Source of the DNA: Mesorhizobium sp. M00.F.Ca.ET.216.01.1.1
GTDB taxonomy: Bacteria > Pseudomonadota > Alphaproteobacteria > Rhizobiales > Rhizobiaceae
Reading direction: 5' to 3'
DNA length: 64,000 bases
Assembly: GCF_004010325.2 (NCBI RefSeq)
Contig: NZ_SADR02000021.1
Coordinates: 62,001 to 126,000, forward strand
The notes below the pieces were generated by a model. The model made no database searches. It was not told where the DNA came from and was given only the letters and a program-made list of their open reading frames with translations. Shown here piece by piece: positions 16,181 to 24,522 of this stretch (its first letter is position 1; the number at the start of each line of letters is the position of its first letter). The translations under genes and the position numbers were made by a program.

Positions 16181-16561
16181 CGTCAGGCCTCGGCCGCAGG
16201 GTCGCGCAAAAACGCCGCCTCGGTGATTTTCGGCGTCACCATGGAACATTAGCATTCACTAAATGTTATTTCCGAGGCAGCCCGATACCATCCCCTCCGG
16301 TATCCGCTGCTGATCGGGCAACCGATCGGCCCGCGTCCCGCCGCCCGGGGCGCGGGCCACCAGATGGCCTCTGCCGCAAGACGGGGGAAGGGTTGCCGGC
16401 AAAGCCTGACGCAGCAACGATGTGCCGGTCAATTTAGCCATGACTCACGGAACAAGAGGCGTCGCCCGGCGTTTGCCAACCGAGGTCGCCATCTCGACTT
16501 CTGTCGTTTCTGCGTCAAGCAAAAGGCAGGGCGACGCTCGCAAATAGAACAGGAGACAATG
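16181..16561. other. intergenic with a stress-type promoter
   Basis: About 380 bases. Short AT-rich motif near 16245-16275 and the EcfG-type promoter at 16449. No gene supported. Confidence 0.5.
16449..16473 (+). promoter_or_regulatory. EcfG (RpoE2)-type promoter
   Basis: GGAAC (16449-16453), 16-base spacer, CGTT (16470-16473) followed by T. It is 88 bases before the DUF1236 gene at 16562. Confidence 0.72.
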
Positions 16562-16861
16562 ATGAAAACCCCTCTGATTCCTGCTGTCGCCGGGCTGGCT
16601 CTGCTTGCTGGTATCGGTGTGGCAACCGCAGATCAGGTGATCGTCACGCCTGAACAACAGACGATCGTCCGCGAATATGTGCACAAGCACCCGCTGGCCT
16701 CGATCAATCTTCTGGGGGTGGAACTCAATGTCGGCTCCACCCTGCCTGATACGGTCGAGCTTCAGCCGATTCCCGACGTCGAGTATAGATACGTGGTCGT
16801 CGGCGATCATGCCGTGCTGGTCGAACCCCGCACACGCAGGATCGTGCAGGTCATAGACTGA
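16562..16861 (+). CDS. exported DUF1236 protein
   Basis: Predicted protein of 99 residues, a close paralogue of 11087: signal peptide (MKTPLIPAVAGLALLAGIGVATA), then IVREYVHKHPLASINLLGVEL, GSTLPDTVELQPIPDVEYRY and a closing beta strand pair (HAVLVEPRTRRIVQVID). AGGAGA precedes tandem ATGs at 16559 and 16562; the second has better spacing. Periplasmic, unknown function, probably induced in the general stress response. Two strong hairpins follow. Confidence 0.82.
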   Translation: MKTPLIPAVAGLALLAGIGVATADQVIVTPEQQTIVREYVHKHPLASINLLGVELNVGSTLPDTVELQPIPDVEYRYVVVGDHAVLVEPRTRRIVQVID

Positions 16862-16869
16862 ACCGACTC

Positions 16870-16908
16870 GCCTGCCGTTCCCTCGCTACGACAAGGGGAA
16901 CGGCAGGC
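16870..16908 (+). terminator. strong hairpin after the DUF1236 gene
   Basis: GCCTGCCGTTCCC and GGGAACGGCAGGC form a perfect 13-bp stem. No T-run follows, but its position right after the stop suggests termination. Confidence 0.6.
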
Positions 16909-16912
16909 GTCA

Positions 16913-16936
16913 CCCGGCGGCCGAACGGCCGCCGGG
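16913..16936. repeat. GC-rich palindrome
   Basis: CCCGGCGGCC and GGCCGCCGGG are perfect 10-bp arms around GAAC, immediately after the previous hairpin and before the gene at 16977. Confidence 0.55.
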
Positions 16937-16976
16937 AGTGTTTGTTCCGTCTGGAAACAGGAAAGGAGCCACTTTC

Positions 16977-17183
16977 ATGTTGCCGCACGCTGAAACAGCC
17001 AATGTGGCGGCGTTTGTCGACAAACTACTTGCTGAGCGAGGCACTGCCCTCCTGTCGATGAAGGAGGCGATTGCCGTGGTGCGTGAGCGGACCGGTACCG
17101 AGCGCTCGGACGCGGATCTGGCGGGGCTGATCACCAAGAAGGCGGCGCTGCTCGGCGTCGCGCTGCTGTCCGACAGGAACTGA
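16977..17183 (+). CDS. small hypothetical protein, paralogue of the gene at 4661
   Basis: Predicted protein of 68 residues: MLPHAETANVAAFVDKLLAE, then ALLSMKEAIAVVRERTG and a C-terminus ALLGVALLSDRN. AAAGGAG precedes the ATG. Predicted to form a short helical bundle in the cytoplasm. The spacing of conserved residues matches the C-terminal body of the protein at 4661-4957, so the two form a small local family. Function unknown. Confidence 0.62.
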   Translation: MLPHAETANVAAFVDKLLAERGTALLSMKEAIAVVRERTGTERSDADLAGLITKKAALLGVALLSDRN

Positions 17184-17258
17184 AGGCTGACACTTGCCAC
17201 TCAAGACGCCGATCGAAATTTCGGCTAACGTTGCCGGGACCTAAGCAAGGAGGCAACA

Positions 17259-17486
17259 GTGACGGACGACAGGCAGGAACGTATTCGCCAGCGGGCACAC
17301 GCGATCTGGGAACGGGCCGGTCGGCCCGAGGGCTCGCATCAGCAGCACTGGGACCAGGCCACCGCCGAGATCGACAGCGAAGCTGCCAAGCCGAAAGCGA
17401 AGGCAGCCCCCAAGAAACCTGCGGCCAAGAAACCTGCCGCCGCCAAGGCCAGCAAGCCAAAGGCCGTCAGGTCGGGCAAAGGCTGA
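17259..17486 (+). CDS. DUF2934 protein with Lys/Ala-rich tail
   Basis: Predicted protein of 75 residues from a GTG with AAGGAGG upstream. Residues 8-38 (IRQRAHAIWERAGRPEG, HQQHWDQATAEI) match the DUF2934 pattern. The tail (~43-75) is a histone-H1-like Ala/Lys/Pro repeat (KAAPKKPAAKKPAAAKASK), suggesting nucleic-acid binding (inference). Such small proteins are common in rhizobia, often stress-linked. A palindromic repeat follows within six bases of the stop. Confidence 0.75.
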   Translation: MTDDRQERIRQRAHAIWERAGRPEGSHQQHWDQATAEIDSEAAKPKAKAAPKKPAAKKPAAAKASKPKAVRSGKG

Positions 17487-17491
17487 GCCTG

Positions 17492-17540
17492 GAGCATCGG
17501 ACCCAAAGTGGAAGCCGGTTTTTGGGAAAATCCGATGCTC
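17492..17540. repeat. 49-bp palindromic dispersed repeat (copy 1)
   Basis: Begins GAGCATCGGACCCAAAGTGG and ends AAAATCCGATGCTC, with a central CCGGTTTTTGG. The ends are inverted repeats. It is related to copies at 35702, 58197 and 60431. A second partial left end (GAGCATCGGACCCGAAAAG) starts at 17548. Confidence 0.7.
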
Positions 17541-17696
17541 GAACAGAGAGCATCGGACCCGAAAAGATAGAGCGGCGGCGACGATTCGATTTCCGCACCG
17601 CCGCGTCACTCGAAAGTAACGGCATGATGGTGGAGGGCGCCTGAGGCGTCTTCGATCGCCCTGTGTCGGCCCTGCCGGCGGCGATCAAATGCTGGA

Positions 17697-17906
17697 TCAG
17701 TTCTTCGTCAGGCCTCGCGGCGGATAGGCGGGTTCATCCTGTTGGCGGATGTCGGCGGGAACATCCCGCTTCAAAAGTTCGCCCAGGACACTGGCGGCCT
17801 CCAGCAGCAGGTCCTTCACCTCTTCCGGGCTGAGCTTGTCGACATGCTCGGCCGCATCGAGCAGATCAACGACGAGATCGACGCCTTTCATGTGAAGATG
17901 AGGCAT
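17697..17906 (-). CDS. small hypothetical protein
   Basis: Predicted protein of 69 residues: MPHLHMKGVDLVVDLLDAAE, then KLSPEEVKDLLLEAASVLGE and a proline-containing tail. Mostly amphipathic helix with a Leu/Val repeat. AGGAGG lies 8 bases upstream of the ATG at 17906; an ATG six bases earlier is too close to the site. Function unknown. Confidence 0.6.
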   Translation of the reverse strand: MPHLHMKGVDLVVDLLDAAEHVDKLSPEEVKDLLLEAASVLGELLKRDVPADIRQQDEPAYPPRGLTKN

Positions 17907-18130
17907 AGTCATAGCCTCCTGTAATGCGGGTTTCTCATGCTCGCCCGCAACCTTGAAAAGATGCCAAAATCCGGCCCGGGTTTCAATGATTTTTGACGGC
18001 TGGGATTTTGACGGCAGGCGGGCGCCATCATTCGCGAAACCGCATCGCGGCGCTCATGCCTCCCAGGCATCGCTGGAGATGGCGAAGCGGATGCCTGCCG
18101 CCGTCATGGCGAGTTCGCATTCGGTGATCT

Positions 18131-18241
18131 GGCGAGGACGGCACCGTCATCCTGTTCGACAGGCTGACGGGCAGGGCGGTTTCCGGCCTCACCAGGCATG
18201 CCGCAGAGGCGGCGCTGCAACGCCTCGCGAACCCCGCCTGA
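18131..18241 (+). pseudogene. gene fragment in the decayed prophage-like patch
   Basis: A 36-codon remnant reads GEDGTVILFDRLTGRAVSGL and then TRHAAEAALQRLANPA before a stop. It has protein-like composition but no start codon or upstream continuation. It belongs with the other broken frames between 18.1 and 19.9 kb. Confidence 0.4.
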
Positions 18242-18333
18242 CGGGCCAGCCGAACCTCCGAAACCAATCCGCCGCGGCCTTCGGGTCGAGCGCTCGCGCT
18301 TGGGCGAACCACTGCAACCAATGGATCCCCAAC

Positions 18334-18840
18334 ATGACTGCTTACACCGACACCGAATTGCAGGAGATCGCCGTCTGGCTGAAGGACGGCCTGTCGGCCT
18401 CCAGGATTGCCGTCCGCTTCAGCGCGCTGCGCGGCAGCCCGGTGTCGCGCAGCGCCATCATCGGCATCGTCCACCGCAACCAGGTGCTGAAGGCGATCGG
18501 CTTTGCCAATCCCAAGGGCGGCAGGGCCGGCGGCCGGCCCCGGAAAAACGCGGTAACGAAGAACGCGGCAAAGCCCATCGCACCGGGGGAATCCGGAAGA
18601 AAAGTCAGGCCGTCAGGGCAGGCAGGGCGGGTCGCCGGAACAACTCAGGCAGCCCGTGAAACAGGCCAGGTCGCTGCCGCCGGCCTGGCTGCCGCCCCGC
18701 CTGTTCCTGCGCGAGGATGACAGGGCGGTGCCGGACGGCCCGGCCTACCGCTTCAAGGTGCCGGCGCCGCGTCCCGTCATTGCCAGGCGCCAGCCGCATT
18801 TCGTCGCCATGCGCTTCATCGACTCCTGTTTGGAAAGCGC
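18334..18840 (+). pseudogene. GcrA-like cell-cycle regulator gene, frameshifted and 3'-truncated
   Basis: The ATG at 18334 opens a GcrA-type HTH (TDTELQEIAVWLKDGLSASR, IAVRFSALRG, SRSAIIGIVHR), then a basic linker (GGRPRKN). The frame ends at 18720 in low-complexity sequence. A continuation in another frame (RLFLREDDRAVPDGPAYRF, then RPVIARRQPHFVAMRFIDS) looks like the family's C-terminal part, so a frameshift lies around 18600-18700. The final Cys-rich GcrA segment is missing. GcrA binds RNA polymerase and methylated DNA. This copy resembles phage-borne versions and is probably non-functional. Confidence 0.6.
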
Positions 18841-18844
18841 CAAC

Positions 18845-19141
18845 CTATTTCGGCATCCGGTTCTGGGCGCCTGTGCGTCCGGCCGGCATCTCCGGGCCGT
18901 CGCTTTGAACGAGAATCCCCGTCACCCTGGCAAAGCCGGTGAATGCTTTCAGCGCATCGCCAGCCGGGATCTGGGCGGCGATCGCCGCGCTGCAGGCATT
19001 GAGCGCGCTGCGGTAGACATGGCCGCGCCGGTCGATCGGCCAGCGCTGCAGGAAGTCGGCGGCGTCGTTGACGTCATTGATTTCTTCGACCTCGCCCTCG
19101 AAGCTGACCTTGATCGGACGTTGCGTTCGCATCGTGCCCAC
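18845..19141 (-). CDS. DUF982 protein
   Basis: Predicted protein of 98 residues from a GTG with GAGG nine bases upstream. Residues ~10-75 match DUF982: PIKVSFEGEVEEINDVNDAA, DFLQRWPIDRRGHVYRSALN, ACSAAIAAQIPAGDALKAF. The family is a small rhizobial one of unknown function, often in many copies. The C-terminal 20 residues run into the GcrA-like remnant, so the end may be altered by recombination. Confidence 0.7.
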   Translation of the reverse strand: MGTMRTQRPIKVSFEGEVEEINDVNDAADFLQRWPIDRRGHVYRSALNACSAAIAAQIPAGDALKAFTGFARVTGILVQSDGPEMPAGRTGAQNRMPK

Positions 19142-19232
19142 GACGCTAAACCTCGCTGTGATTTTCCTGGCTGTAACCTTCCGTAACGCGCGACGACGCT
19201 ATGCGGTTGCATAGCCGGCTTTGGGGCAGGCC

Positions 19233-19885
19233 ATGAGCGGCACCATCTGGTCGAAATTCTTCTGGTCGGACTGGGAATCCGACCCGGCGCTGCGCCTCTG
19301 CTCGTTTGCCGCGCAGGGGTTCTGGATGCGCGTGCTCCGCATTGCGGCGGCGCACGACCGGATCAGCTATGTCGCGGTTGTCGGCAAGGGCCTCGACGAA
19401 ACCGCGCTCTCCCGGCAGGCACAGGCGAGGCGGCGCGCCTCTACGAGTCTCCAACGGCGGCTACACCTCAACCGGCGGCATCGTGCGCGTGCGCAACGTC
19501 GACCCGCTGACCGGCATCACCTCGCTGTCGCGACAACAGTGCGAGGCGGGCATGCGCTACCGCGAGGATTTCCGCTCTTCATCGCAGGAAGGCGTCAAGC
19601 CGATGGCGTGGGTGGCGTGGGAACAGCGCGTCGACGGCGGCCGAATCGGTGGTGGCATCGCCGACCGTACCTGTCGGCCGGCCGCGCCTACGCCGACGCC
19701 ACCAGGGCGATGGCCCATTGGGAGGTCTCGGGCGTGGTGCAAAAGGTGTGCTGCGCCGCGAATCGGTAAAAAGCCTGGCCGAACAGAGCGGCGAGCCGCG
19801 CGACGTCGTCACCAAGCTGCTCAAGATCGGGCTCGATATCCTTGCCGTTCACTATGGCATGATGCTGATGCGTAAGCCGCGGTGA
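19233..19885 (+). pseudogene. phage-type replication/DUF6456-like gene broken by several frameshifts
   Basis: The start reads MSGTIWSKFFWSDWESDPAL, RLCSFAAQGFWMRVLRIAAA in one frame (19233-~19430), a pattern seen at the N-terminus of phage-type replication or helix-turn-helix proteins. It then continues in a second frame (DPLTGITSLSRQQCEAGMRY, then VDGGRIGGGIADR), a third (AYADATRAMAHWEVSGVV) and a fourth (SVKSLAEQSGEPRDVVTKLL, LAVHYGMM). The last parts resemble DUF6456. At least three frameshifts separate the pieces, so it cannot make a full protein. It marks an old prophage or genomic-island remnant. Confidence 0.65.
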
Positions 19886-19986
19886 GGGGGCGAACCTTTG
19901 TCGCTCCCAGCGCTCACCGCGTCCCGCCCACGGGCAACTCGATTGCCGACCGGGGCCGGCAATACCGTTCGAATCAGGACGTCAGG

Positions 19987-20289
19987 TCACCTTCTACAAA
20001 CGCGGATTTTCTCGACGATCCGATGGTGATGACGCCAGTGCTTAACGTACTCGACGTGGCAGCGCCGATTATACCGGTGATAGTAGCGCGGCCTGTAGTC
20101 TTCCTCATCATACACGTCGCGACGATAGTAGCTGTCATCGTCATCGGTGTCGTACGTGCGATACCTGGGGACGTAATAATCATCGTCATAGCCGGTGCCG
20201 ATGCCGATCGAAACACCCGCATTTGCCGGAGGGATCATGGATGCCGCCGAGGCAATGGCGATCACGGAGGCCAACAGGAGCTTCTTCAT
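19987..20289 (-). CDS. secreted Tyr/Asp/Arg-rich hypothetical protein
   Basis: Predicted protein of 100 residues. Signal peptide (MKKLLLASVIAIASAASMIPPANA), then a Gly-rich start and a region dense in Tyr, Asp and Arg (YDDDYYVPRYRTYDTDDDD), ending in a His/Arg-rich tail with two cysteines (CHVEYVKHWRHHH...VCRR). AAGGAGG precedes the ATG. This composition is common in small exported rhizobial proteins of unknown function. A weak EcfG-type pattern (GGAAC-N16-GGTT) lies at 20323-20347. Confidence 0.7.
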   Translation of the reverse strand: MKKLLLASVIAIASAASMIPPANAGVSIGIGTGYDDDYYVPRYRTYDTDDDDSYYRRDVYDEEDYRPRYYHRYNRRCHVEYVKHWRHHHRIVEKIRVCRR

Positions 20290-20322
20290 GGCTACCTCCT
20301 TCTCAAGGTTGCTCTAATGGAA

Positions 20323-20347
20323 AACCCCTGAGCCGCAGCCTCGTTCC
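20323..20347 (-). promoter_or_regulatory. possible EcfG-type promoter
   Basis: Minus strand: GGAAC (20347-20343), 16-base spacer, GGTT. The first -10 base deviates from CGTT, so this is only tentative. Confidence 0.35.
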
Positions 20348-20584
20348 ACAAATTCGTGAGATTTGAGGGTACGAAGGGGACGCGTAGCCGATCGGTCGCC
20401 GTGCTGCACGGCGCTGCATGCCGGACGTTCAGCGTTTCGCATTTCGCGTCGAATGGACCCAATTGCGGGCAATGTGCCGCAAACTTCATCCGCTTGTCGG
20501 GCTTTTTTTGAAATCTTCTCGCTCACTTAATTCTACAAAATCGGTAGTGTTAATGCAGATAAGCCGTTTTCCGTGGAGCCGAAG

Positions 20585-21142
20585 ATGTCAAAAAAGCTGG
20601 TGGTGGGGGTGTCAGGCAACCTGACTCGTCCGTCGAAGACCAGGGCGTTCATAAGCCACATCGTCGCAGACGTGGCGCACAGCACCGGCGCATCCTCGAC
20701 TGTTTTCGACGTCGAGGATCTCGGTCCGTCCTTCCCGCAGGCAAGGCGTATTGGCGAACTGGATCCGTCAGCCCGCAACATCGTCGAGCAATTATTGGGC
20801 GCCGAGGTCCTGGTGGTCGGCTCACCCACCTTCAAAGGCAGCTATACCGGGCTTTTCAAACATTTCTTCGACCTGCTCGACCCGTTATCCCTTAGGGGAA
20901 AGCCAATCATCCTCGCAGCGACCGGCGGCGGTGAGCGTCATTCGTTGATCATCGAACACCAGCTTCGGCCTCTGTTCGGCTTCTTCGAGGCACTGACGAT
21001 GCCGACCGCAATCTATGCTTCCGACAAGGACTTCGCCAACGGCGCGCTGGTGTCGAAAGCCATTCAGGCCCGCGCCCGGCAAGCGGTTACTGAAGTATGC
21101 CGGGTGGTCGGAGTGCCCGACAGAGTCGGTGTCGCCGCCTGA
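20585..21142 (+). CDS. NADPH-dependent FMN reductase (MsuE/SsuE-like)
   Basis: Predicted protein of 185 residues with a flavodoxin-like fold: GVSGNLTRPSKTRAF (FMN phosphate-binding loop), then LGAEVLVVGSPTFKGSYTGL and FFDLLDPLSLRGKPIILAAT, GGERHSLIIEHQLRPLFGFF. It would supply reduced FMN to the adjacent monooxygenase. GGAG precedes the ATG at 20585 by 8 bases. First gene of a five-gene unit, 68 bases before the monooxygenase, which makes a two-component flavin system. Confidence 0.85.
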   Translation: MSKKLVVGVSGNLTRPSKTRAFISHIVADVAHSTGASSTVFDVEDLGPSFPQARRIGELDPSARNIVEQLLGAEVLVVGSPTFKGSYTGLFKHFFDLLDPLSLRGKPIILAATGGGERHSLIIEHQLRPLFGFFEALTMPTAIYASDKDFANGALVSKAIQARARQAVTEVCRVVGVPDRVGVAA

Positions 21143-21209
21143 ACACCATCGAGTAGCCGCCCCACTTCCGCGCAGTCCCCACTCCCGCACAGTCCTGGAG
21201 GAATTCGCA

Positions 21210-22574
21210 ATGACTACACCCAGCAAATCCAGACAGATCAAACTGGGCGCATTCCTGCCCGGCGGCGGACAGCACATCGCCGCTTGGCGCCATCCTGACG
21301 CGCCGGCCGACGGCGCGACGAATTTCGAGGTCCACAGGCAGCTTGCCGTGACTGCCGAGCGCGGCCTGTTCGACGCCTACTTTCTGGCCGACAATCTGAC
21401 GGTCGGCCTTGGCGCCCGCGAAGGGGGCAACGCCAAGATCGCCGGCTTCGAGCCGGTGACGCTGTTTGCCGCACTGGCGCCGCTCACCACCCATCTCGGC
21501 TTCATTGCCACCGCTTCCACCACCTATGAGGAGCCCTACACGCTGGCCCGCAAATTCGCCTCGCTCGATCTTTTGTCGAATGGCCGGGCCGGCTGGAACG
21601 TCGTGACGTCGGCGGGGGACGAGACCGCGCGCAATTTCAATCGCGACACGCAGCCTGCGCACGCTGAGCGCTATGCCCGGGCGCACGAACATGTCGAGAC
21701 GGTCAAGGCACTGTGGGACAGTTGGGAGGACGACGCCTTCATCCGCGACAAGAGATCGGGGCGCTTCTACGACAAGGATAAGCTTCACGACATCGACCAC
21801 AAGGGCGCGCATTTCAGCGTCAAGGGTCCGCTCAACGTGCCGCGTCCGGTGCAGGGCCATCCGGTGGTGGTGCAGGCCGGGCAGTCGGAGGATGGCCGCA
21901 AGCTTGCCGCCCAATCGGCTGAGGTGATCTTCACCGCCCACCAGAGCCTGGCCTCGGCGCAGGAGTTCTATCGCGACATCAAAGTGCGCGTGAAAGCGGC
22001 CGGCCGCGATCCCGAACAAGTGCTGATCATGCCCGGCGTAGCGCCTTTCGTCGGCCGTACCGAAGCGGAAGCGCACGCCAAATACCAGCAGTTGAACGAC
22101 CTGATCCTTCCCGAGGATGGCGTGGCGCTGCTCAATGCGTTGGCGGGTCAGACGCTCGACATCACAGGCTATCCGCTCGACGGACCGCTGCCGCCGAGCA
22201 AGGAAACCGAAGGTATGAAGAGCCGTCAGGCGCTGATCCGCCAGATTGCCGACGAGCACAACTTCACAATCCGACAGCTCTACCAGTGGGTGGCCACGGC
22301 CCGCGGCCACTACACCGTCATCGGTAGCGCCAGGCAGGTGGCCGATCAGCTGGAGGAGTGGTTCGGCAACGAAGCCGCTGATGGCTTCAACATCCTACCG
22401 CCCTGGCTGCCTGGCGCGCTCGACGATTTTGTCGACCTGGTGATCCCCGAGCTGCAGCGCCGCGGCCTGTTCCGCACCGCCTATGAGGGCAGGACGCTGC
22501 GTGAGAACCTCGGCCTCAAGCGGCCGGCAAACCCCTGGACCACCGCCCGCTCGACCGTGCTGGCCGCCGAATGA
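21210..22574 (+). CDS. FMN-dependent monooxygenase, NtaA/SnaA/DszA family
   Basis: Predicted protein of 454 residues, a bacterial luciferase-like (LLM) TIM-barrel enzyme. Family features: KLGAFLPGGGQHIAAWRHP at the start, FDAYFLADNLTVG, FEPVTLFAALAPLTTHLGFI, LARKFASLDLLSNGRAGWNV, VTSAGDETARNF, and PVVVQAGQSEDGRKLAAQSA. This group oxidises small organosulfur or N-containing compounds using FMNH2 from a separate reductase, as the neighbour at 20585 should provide. The substrate cannot be read from sequence; the SsuABC-like transporter suggests a sulfonate or sulfone. GGAGG precedes the ATG. Confidence 0.88.
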   Translation: MTTPSKSRQIKLGAFLPGGGQHIAAWRHPDAPADGATNFEVHRQLAVTAERGLFDAYFLADNLTVGLGAREGGNAKIAGFEPVTLFAALAPLTTHLGFIATASTTYEEPYTLARKFASLDLLSNGRAGWNVVTSAGDETARNFNRDTQPAHAERYARAHEHVETVKALWDSWEDDAFIRDKRSGRFYDKDKLHDIDHKGAHFSVKGPLNVPRPVQGHPVVVQAGQSEDGRKLAAQSAEVIFTAHQSLASAQEFYRDIKVRVKAAGRDPEQVLIMPGVAPFVGRTEAEAHAKYQQLNDLILPEDGVALLNALAGQTLDITGYPLDGPLPPSKETEGMKSRQALIRQIADEHNFTIRQLYQWVATARGHYTVIGSARQVADQLEEWFGNEAADGFNILPPWLPGALDDFVDLVIPELQRRGLFRTAYEGRTLRENLGLKRPANPWTTARSTVLAAE

Positions 22575-22598
22575 TCCTCTGACAGGAAGGGTGCGACG

Positions 22599-23447
22599 AT
22601 GAGTTTGCAACGCATTGAGCGTCCGGTCATCATCGGCACGCGTGGCAGCGGAACCAGCCTTGGCGCGGATTTCTTGCGCCCGGGCAGTCGAGCAACCTTC
22701 CGCTTTCTGTCTCGCTACGGCGTCCTGGTGGCCTTCCTCGCGCTCTGGCAGGTGTCGAGCAGCGCGGGATGGGTCAATGCCGCAGTGCTGCCGCCGATCG
22801 ACACCATCGTTGCCGCACTGTGGAAGGGCCTGGCTGGCGGCAGCCTGCTCGGCGACATCGCCATCAGCCTGCAGCGCGCCGGCATCGCCTTCGCGGCAGC
22901 CGTGGCGGTCGCCATCCCGCTCGGTCTCTTTATGGGCCAGGTGCGCGCCGTCGAAACCGCGCTTGATCCGATCCTGCAGGTTTTCCGGCAGACTTCGGCG
23001 CTGGCGCTCTACCCGGTGTTCATCCTGCTGCTCGGGCTGGGTGAGGCCTCCAAGGTCTTCGTCATCTTCTGGGCGACGCTGTTTCCGCTGCTGCTCAACA
23101 CCATCAGCGGCGTCAAGGAAGTCGATCCGAAGCTGATCGAGATGGCCCGCGTCTATGGTGCTGCGCGGCTCACCGTATTCCGTCGTGTCGTGCTCCCGGG
23201 CGCCGTTCCGTCGATCTTCGTCGGGCTGAGGCTGAGTGCGACCACGGCGCTGCTGTTGCTGATCGCTTCGGAAATGATCGGCGCCAACAAGGGCATCGGT
23301 TTCCAGGTGATGAACGCGCAATACAACTTCCAGATCCCGCTGATGTTTGCGGCGATCGTCATCCTCGCCGGCCTCGGCCTGATCGCCAACCAGGCGCTGG
23401 TCAGCCTGCAGCGGCGGCTCTGCCGCTGGAGCAACCCCATCGACTGA
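22599..23447 (+). CDS. ABC transporter permease, SsuC/TauC-like
   Basis: Predicted protein of 282 residues with six hydrophobic helices. The EAA loop typical of the family is visible (MARVYGAARLTVFRRVVLPGAVPSIF, residues ~188-213, interacting with the ATPase), and LPPIDTIVAAL marks the conserved pre-helix region. Third gene of the unit, 24 bases after the monooxygenase, with AGGAAGG upstream. It would form the membrane channel for the substrate bound by the protein at 23507. Confidence 0.88.
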   Translation: MSLQRIERPVIIGTRGSGTSLGADFLRPGSRATFRFLSRYGVLVAFLALWQVSSSAGWVNAAVLPPIDTIVAALWKGLAGGSLLGDIAISLQRAGIAFAAAVAVAIPLGLFMGQVRAVETALDPILQVFRQTSALALYPVFILLLGLGEASKVFVIFWATLFPLLLNTISGVKEVDPKLIEMARVYGAARLTVFRRVVLPGAVPSIFVGLRLSATTALLLLIASEMIGANKGIGFQVMNAQYNFQIPLMFAAIVILAGLGLIANQALVSLQRRLCRWSNPID

Positions 23448-23506
23448 GCAGTGACGCCTTTCACCATCATCTCAAACCCAGCATCTCAAACAGGAAAGAC
23501 CGGACC

Positions 23507-24505
23507 ATGAAAATCACTCGCCGTTCCCTGCTTGCCGGCGCTCCCCTTGCCGCCGGCTTTCTCGCCGCCGGCCTGCCCCGCTTCGCCCTCGCGCAAGCCG
23601 CGCCAGTCACCTTGCGCTACCTCGCCAGCCGTGGCGGCATCTCCCCGCATGAGCTCGCGGACGCGCTCGGCTACTTCGAAGACCTCGGCGTCAAGCTGGA
23701 GAATGTCGGTTACGCGGGCGGTGGACCGGAATCGCTGTTCGCGCTCGCCTCCGGCAGCGTCGATCTCGGCTCGGCCGCAACCGCCGCCGTGATCAATTCG
23801 ATCTCCGGCGGCAACGACTTCGTCGCCGCCTATCCAAGCAACGGCATCAACAAAGAAGTGCGCAGCGTCTTCTACGTGCTGGACGACAGTCCGATCAAAT
23901 CGATCGCCGACATCGCCGGCAAGACCATTGCGGTCAACACGCTCGGTGCCCATCTCGACTACACGGTGCGCGAGGCGCTGCACAGCGTCGGCCTGCCGCC
24001 GGATGCCGCCAACCTCGTCGTAGTGCCTGGACCGCAGCTCGAGCAGACCTTGCGGTCGCGCCAGGTCGACATCGCGGCACTCGGCTATTGGCAGGCGACC
24101 TTCGCCGGTGCCCTGGTCGACCACGGCGGCGTGCGCGGCGTGTTCAACGACACCGATGTGCTGGGCGAACTGGCCGGCGGCTTCGTCGTACTGCGGCGCG
24201 ACTTCATCGCGGCGCATCCGGACGCCGCCCGCAACTTCGTCGAGCAGGCCGCGCACGCCGCCGACTGGTCGCGCCAAAACCCTGACGAAGCGCGCAAGGT
24301 GCTCGCCAACATCCTGAACAAGCGCGGCGAAAATGGTGAGCTGGCGCGCTATTGGACCGGCTTCGGCCTGCGCGAAGGGGCGAAGGCAGACGACCGCGAC
24401 ATCGACTTCTGGGTGAGCGTGCTGGAGCGCGACGGCCGCCTGCCCAAGGGCAAGCTGAAAGCAGCCGACATCCTTTATCGACCCGGCGAAACGAAAACCA
24501 ATTGA
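23507..24505 (+). CDS. ABC transporter substrate-binding protein, SsuA/TauA-like
   Basis: Predicted protein of 332 residues with a twin-arginine-like signal (MKITRRSLLAGAPLAAGFLA, ending ALAQA), so periplasmic. The NMT1/SsuA-type fold is indicated by VTLRYLASRGGISPHELADA, GGGPESLFALASGSVDLGSA (ligand-loop pattern) and LVDHGGVRGVFNDTDVLG. It binds an organosulfur-type anion for import. It sits between the permease and ATPase genes. Confidence 0.85.
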   Translation: MKITRRSLLAGAPLAAGFLAAGLPRFALAQAAPVTLRYLASRGGISPHELADALGYFEDLGVKLENVGYAGGGPESLFALASGSVDLGSAATAAVINSISGGNDFVAAYPSNGINKEVRSVFYVLDDSPIKSIADIAGKTIAVNTLGAHLDYTVREALHSVGLPPDAANLVVVPGPQLEQTLRSRQVDIAALGYWQATFAGALVDHGGVRGVFNDTDVLGELAGGFVVLRRDFIAAHPDAARNFVEQAAHAADWSRQNPDEARKVLANILNKRGENGELARYWTGFGLREGAKADDRDIDFWVSVLERDGRLPKGKLKAADILYRPGETKTN

Positions 24506-24522
24506 GAGCGGAGACGAGCGCG

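Noticed and set aside
19950..19985. tRNA-like TTCGAATC word
   Set aside because: No cloverleaf stems could be drawn around it.
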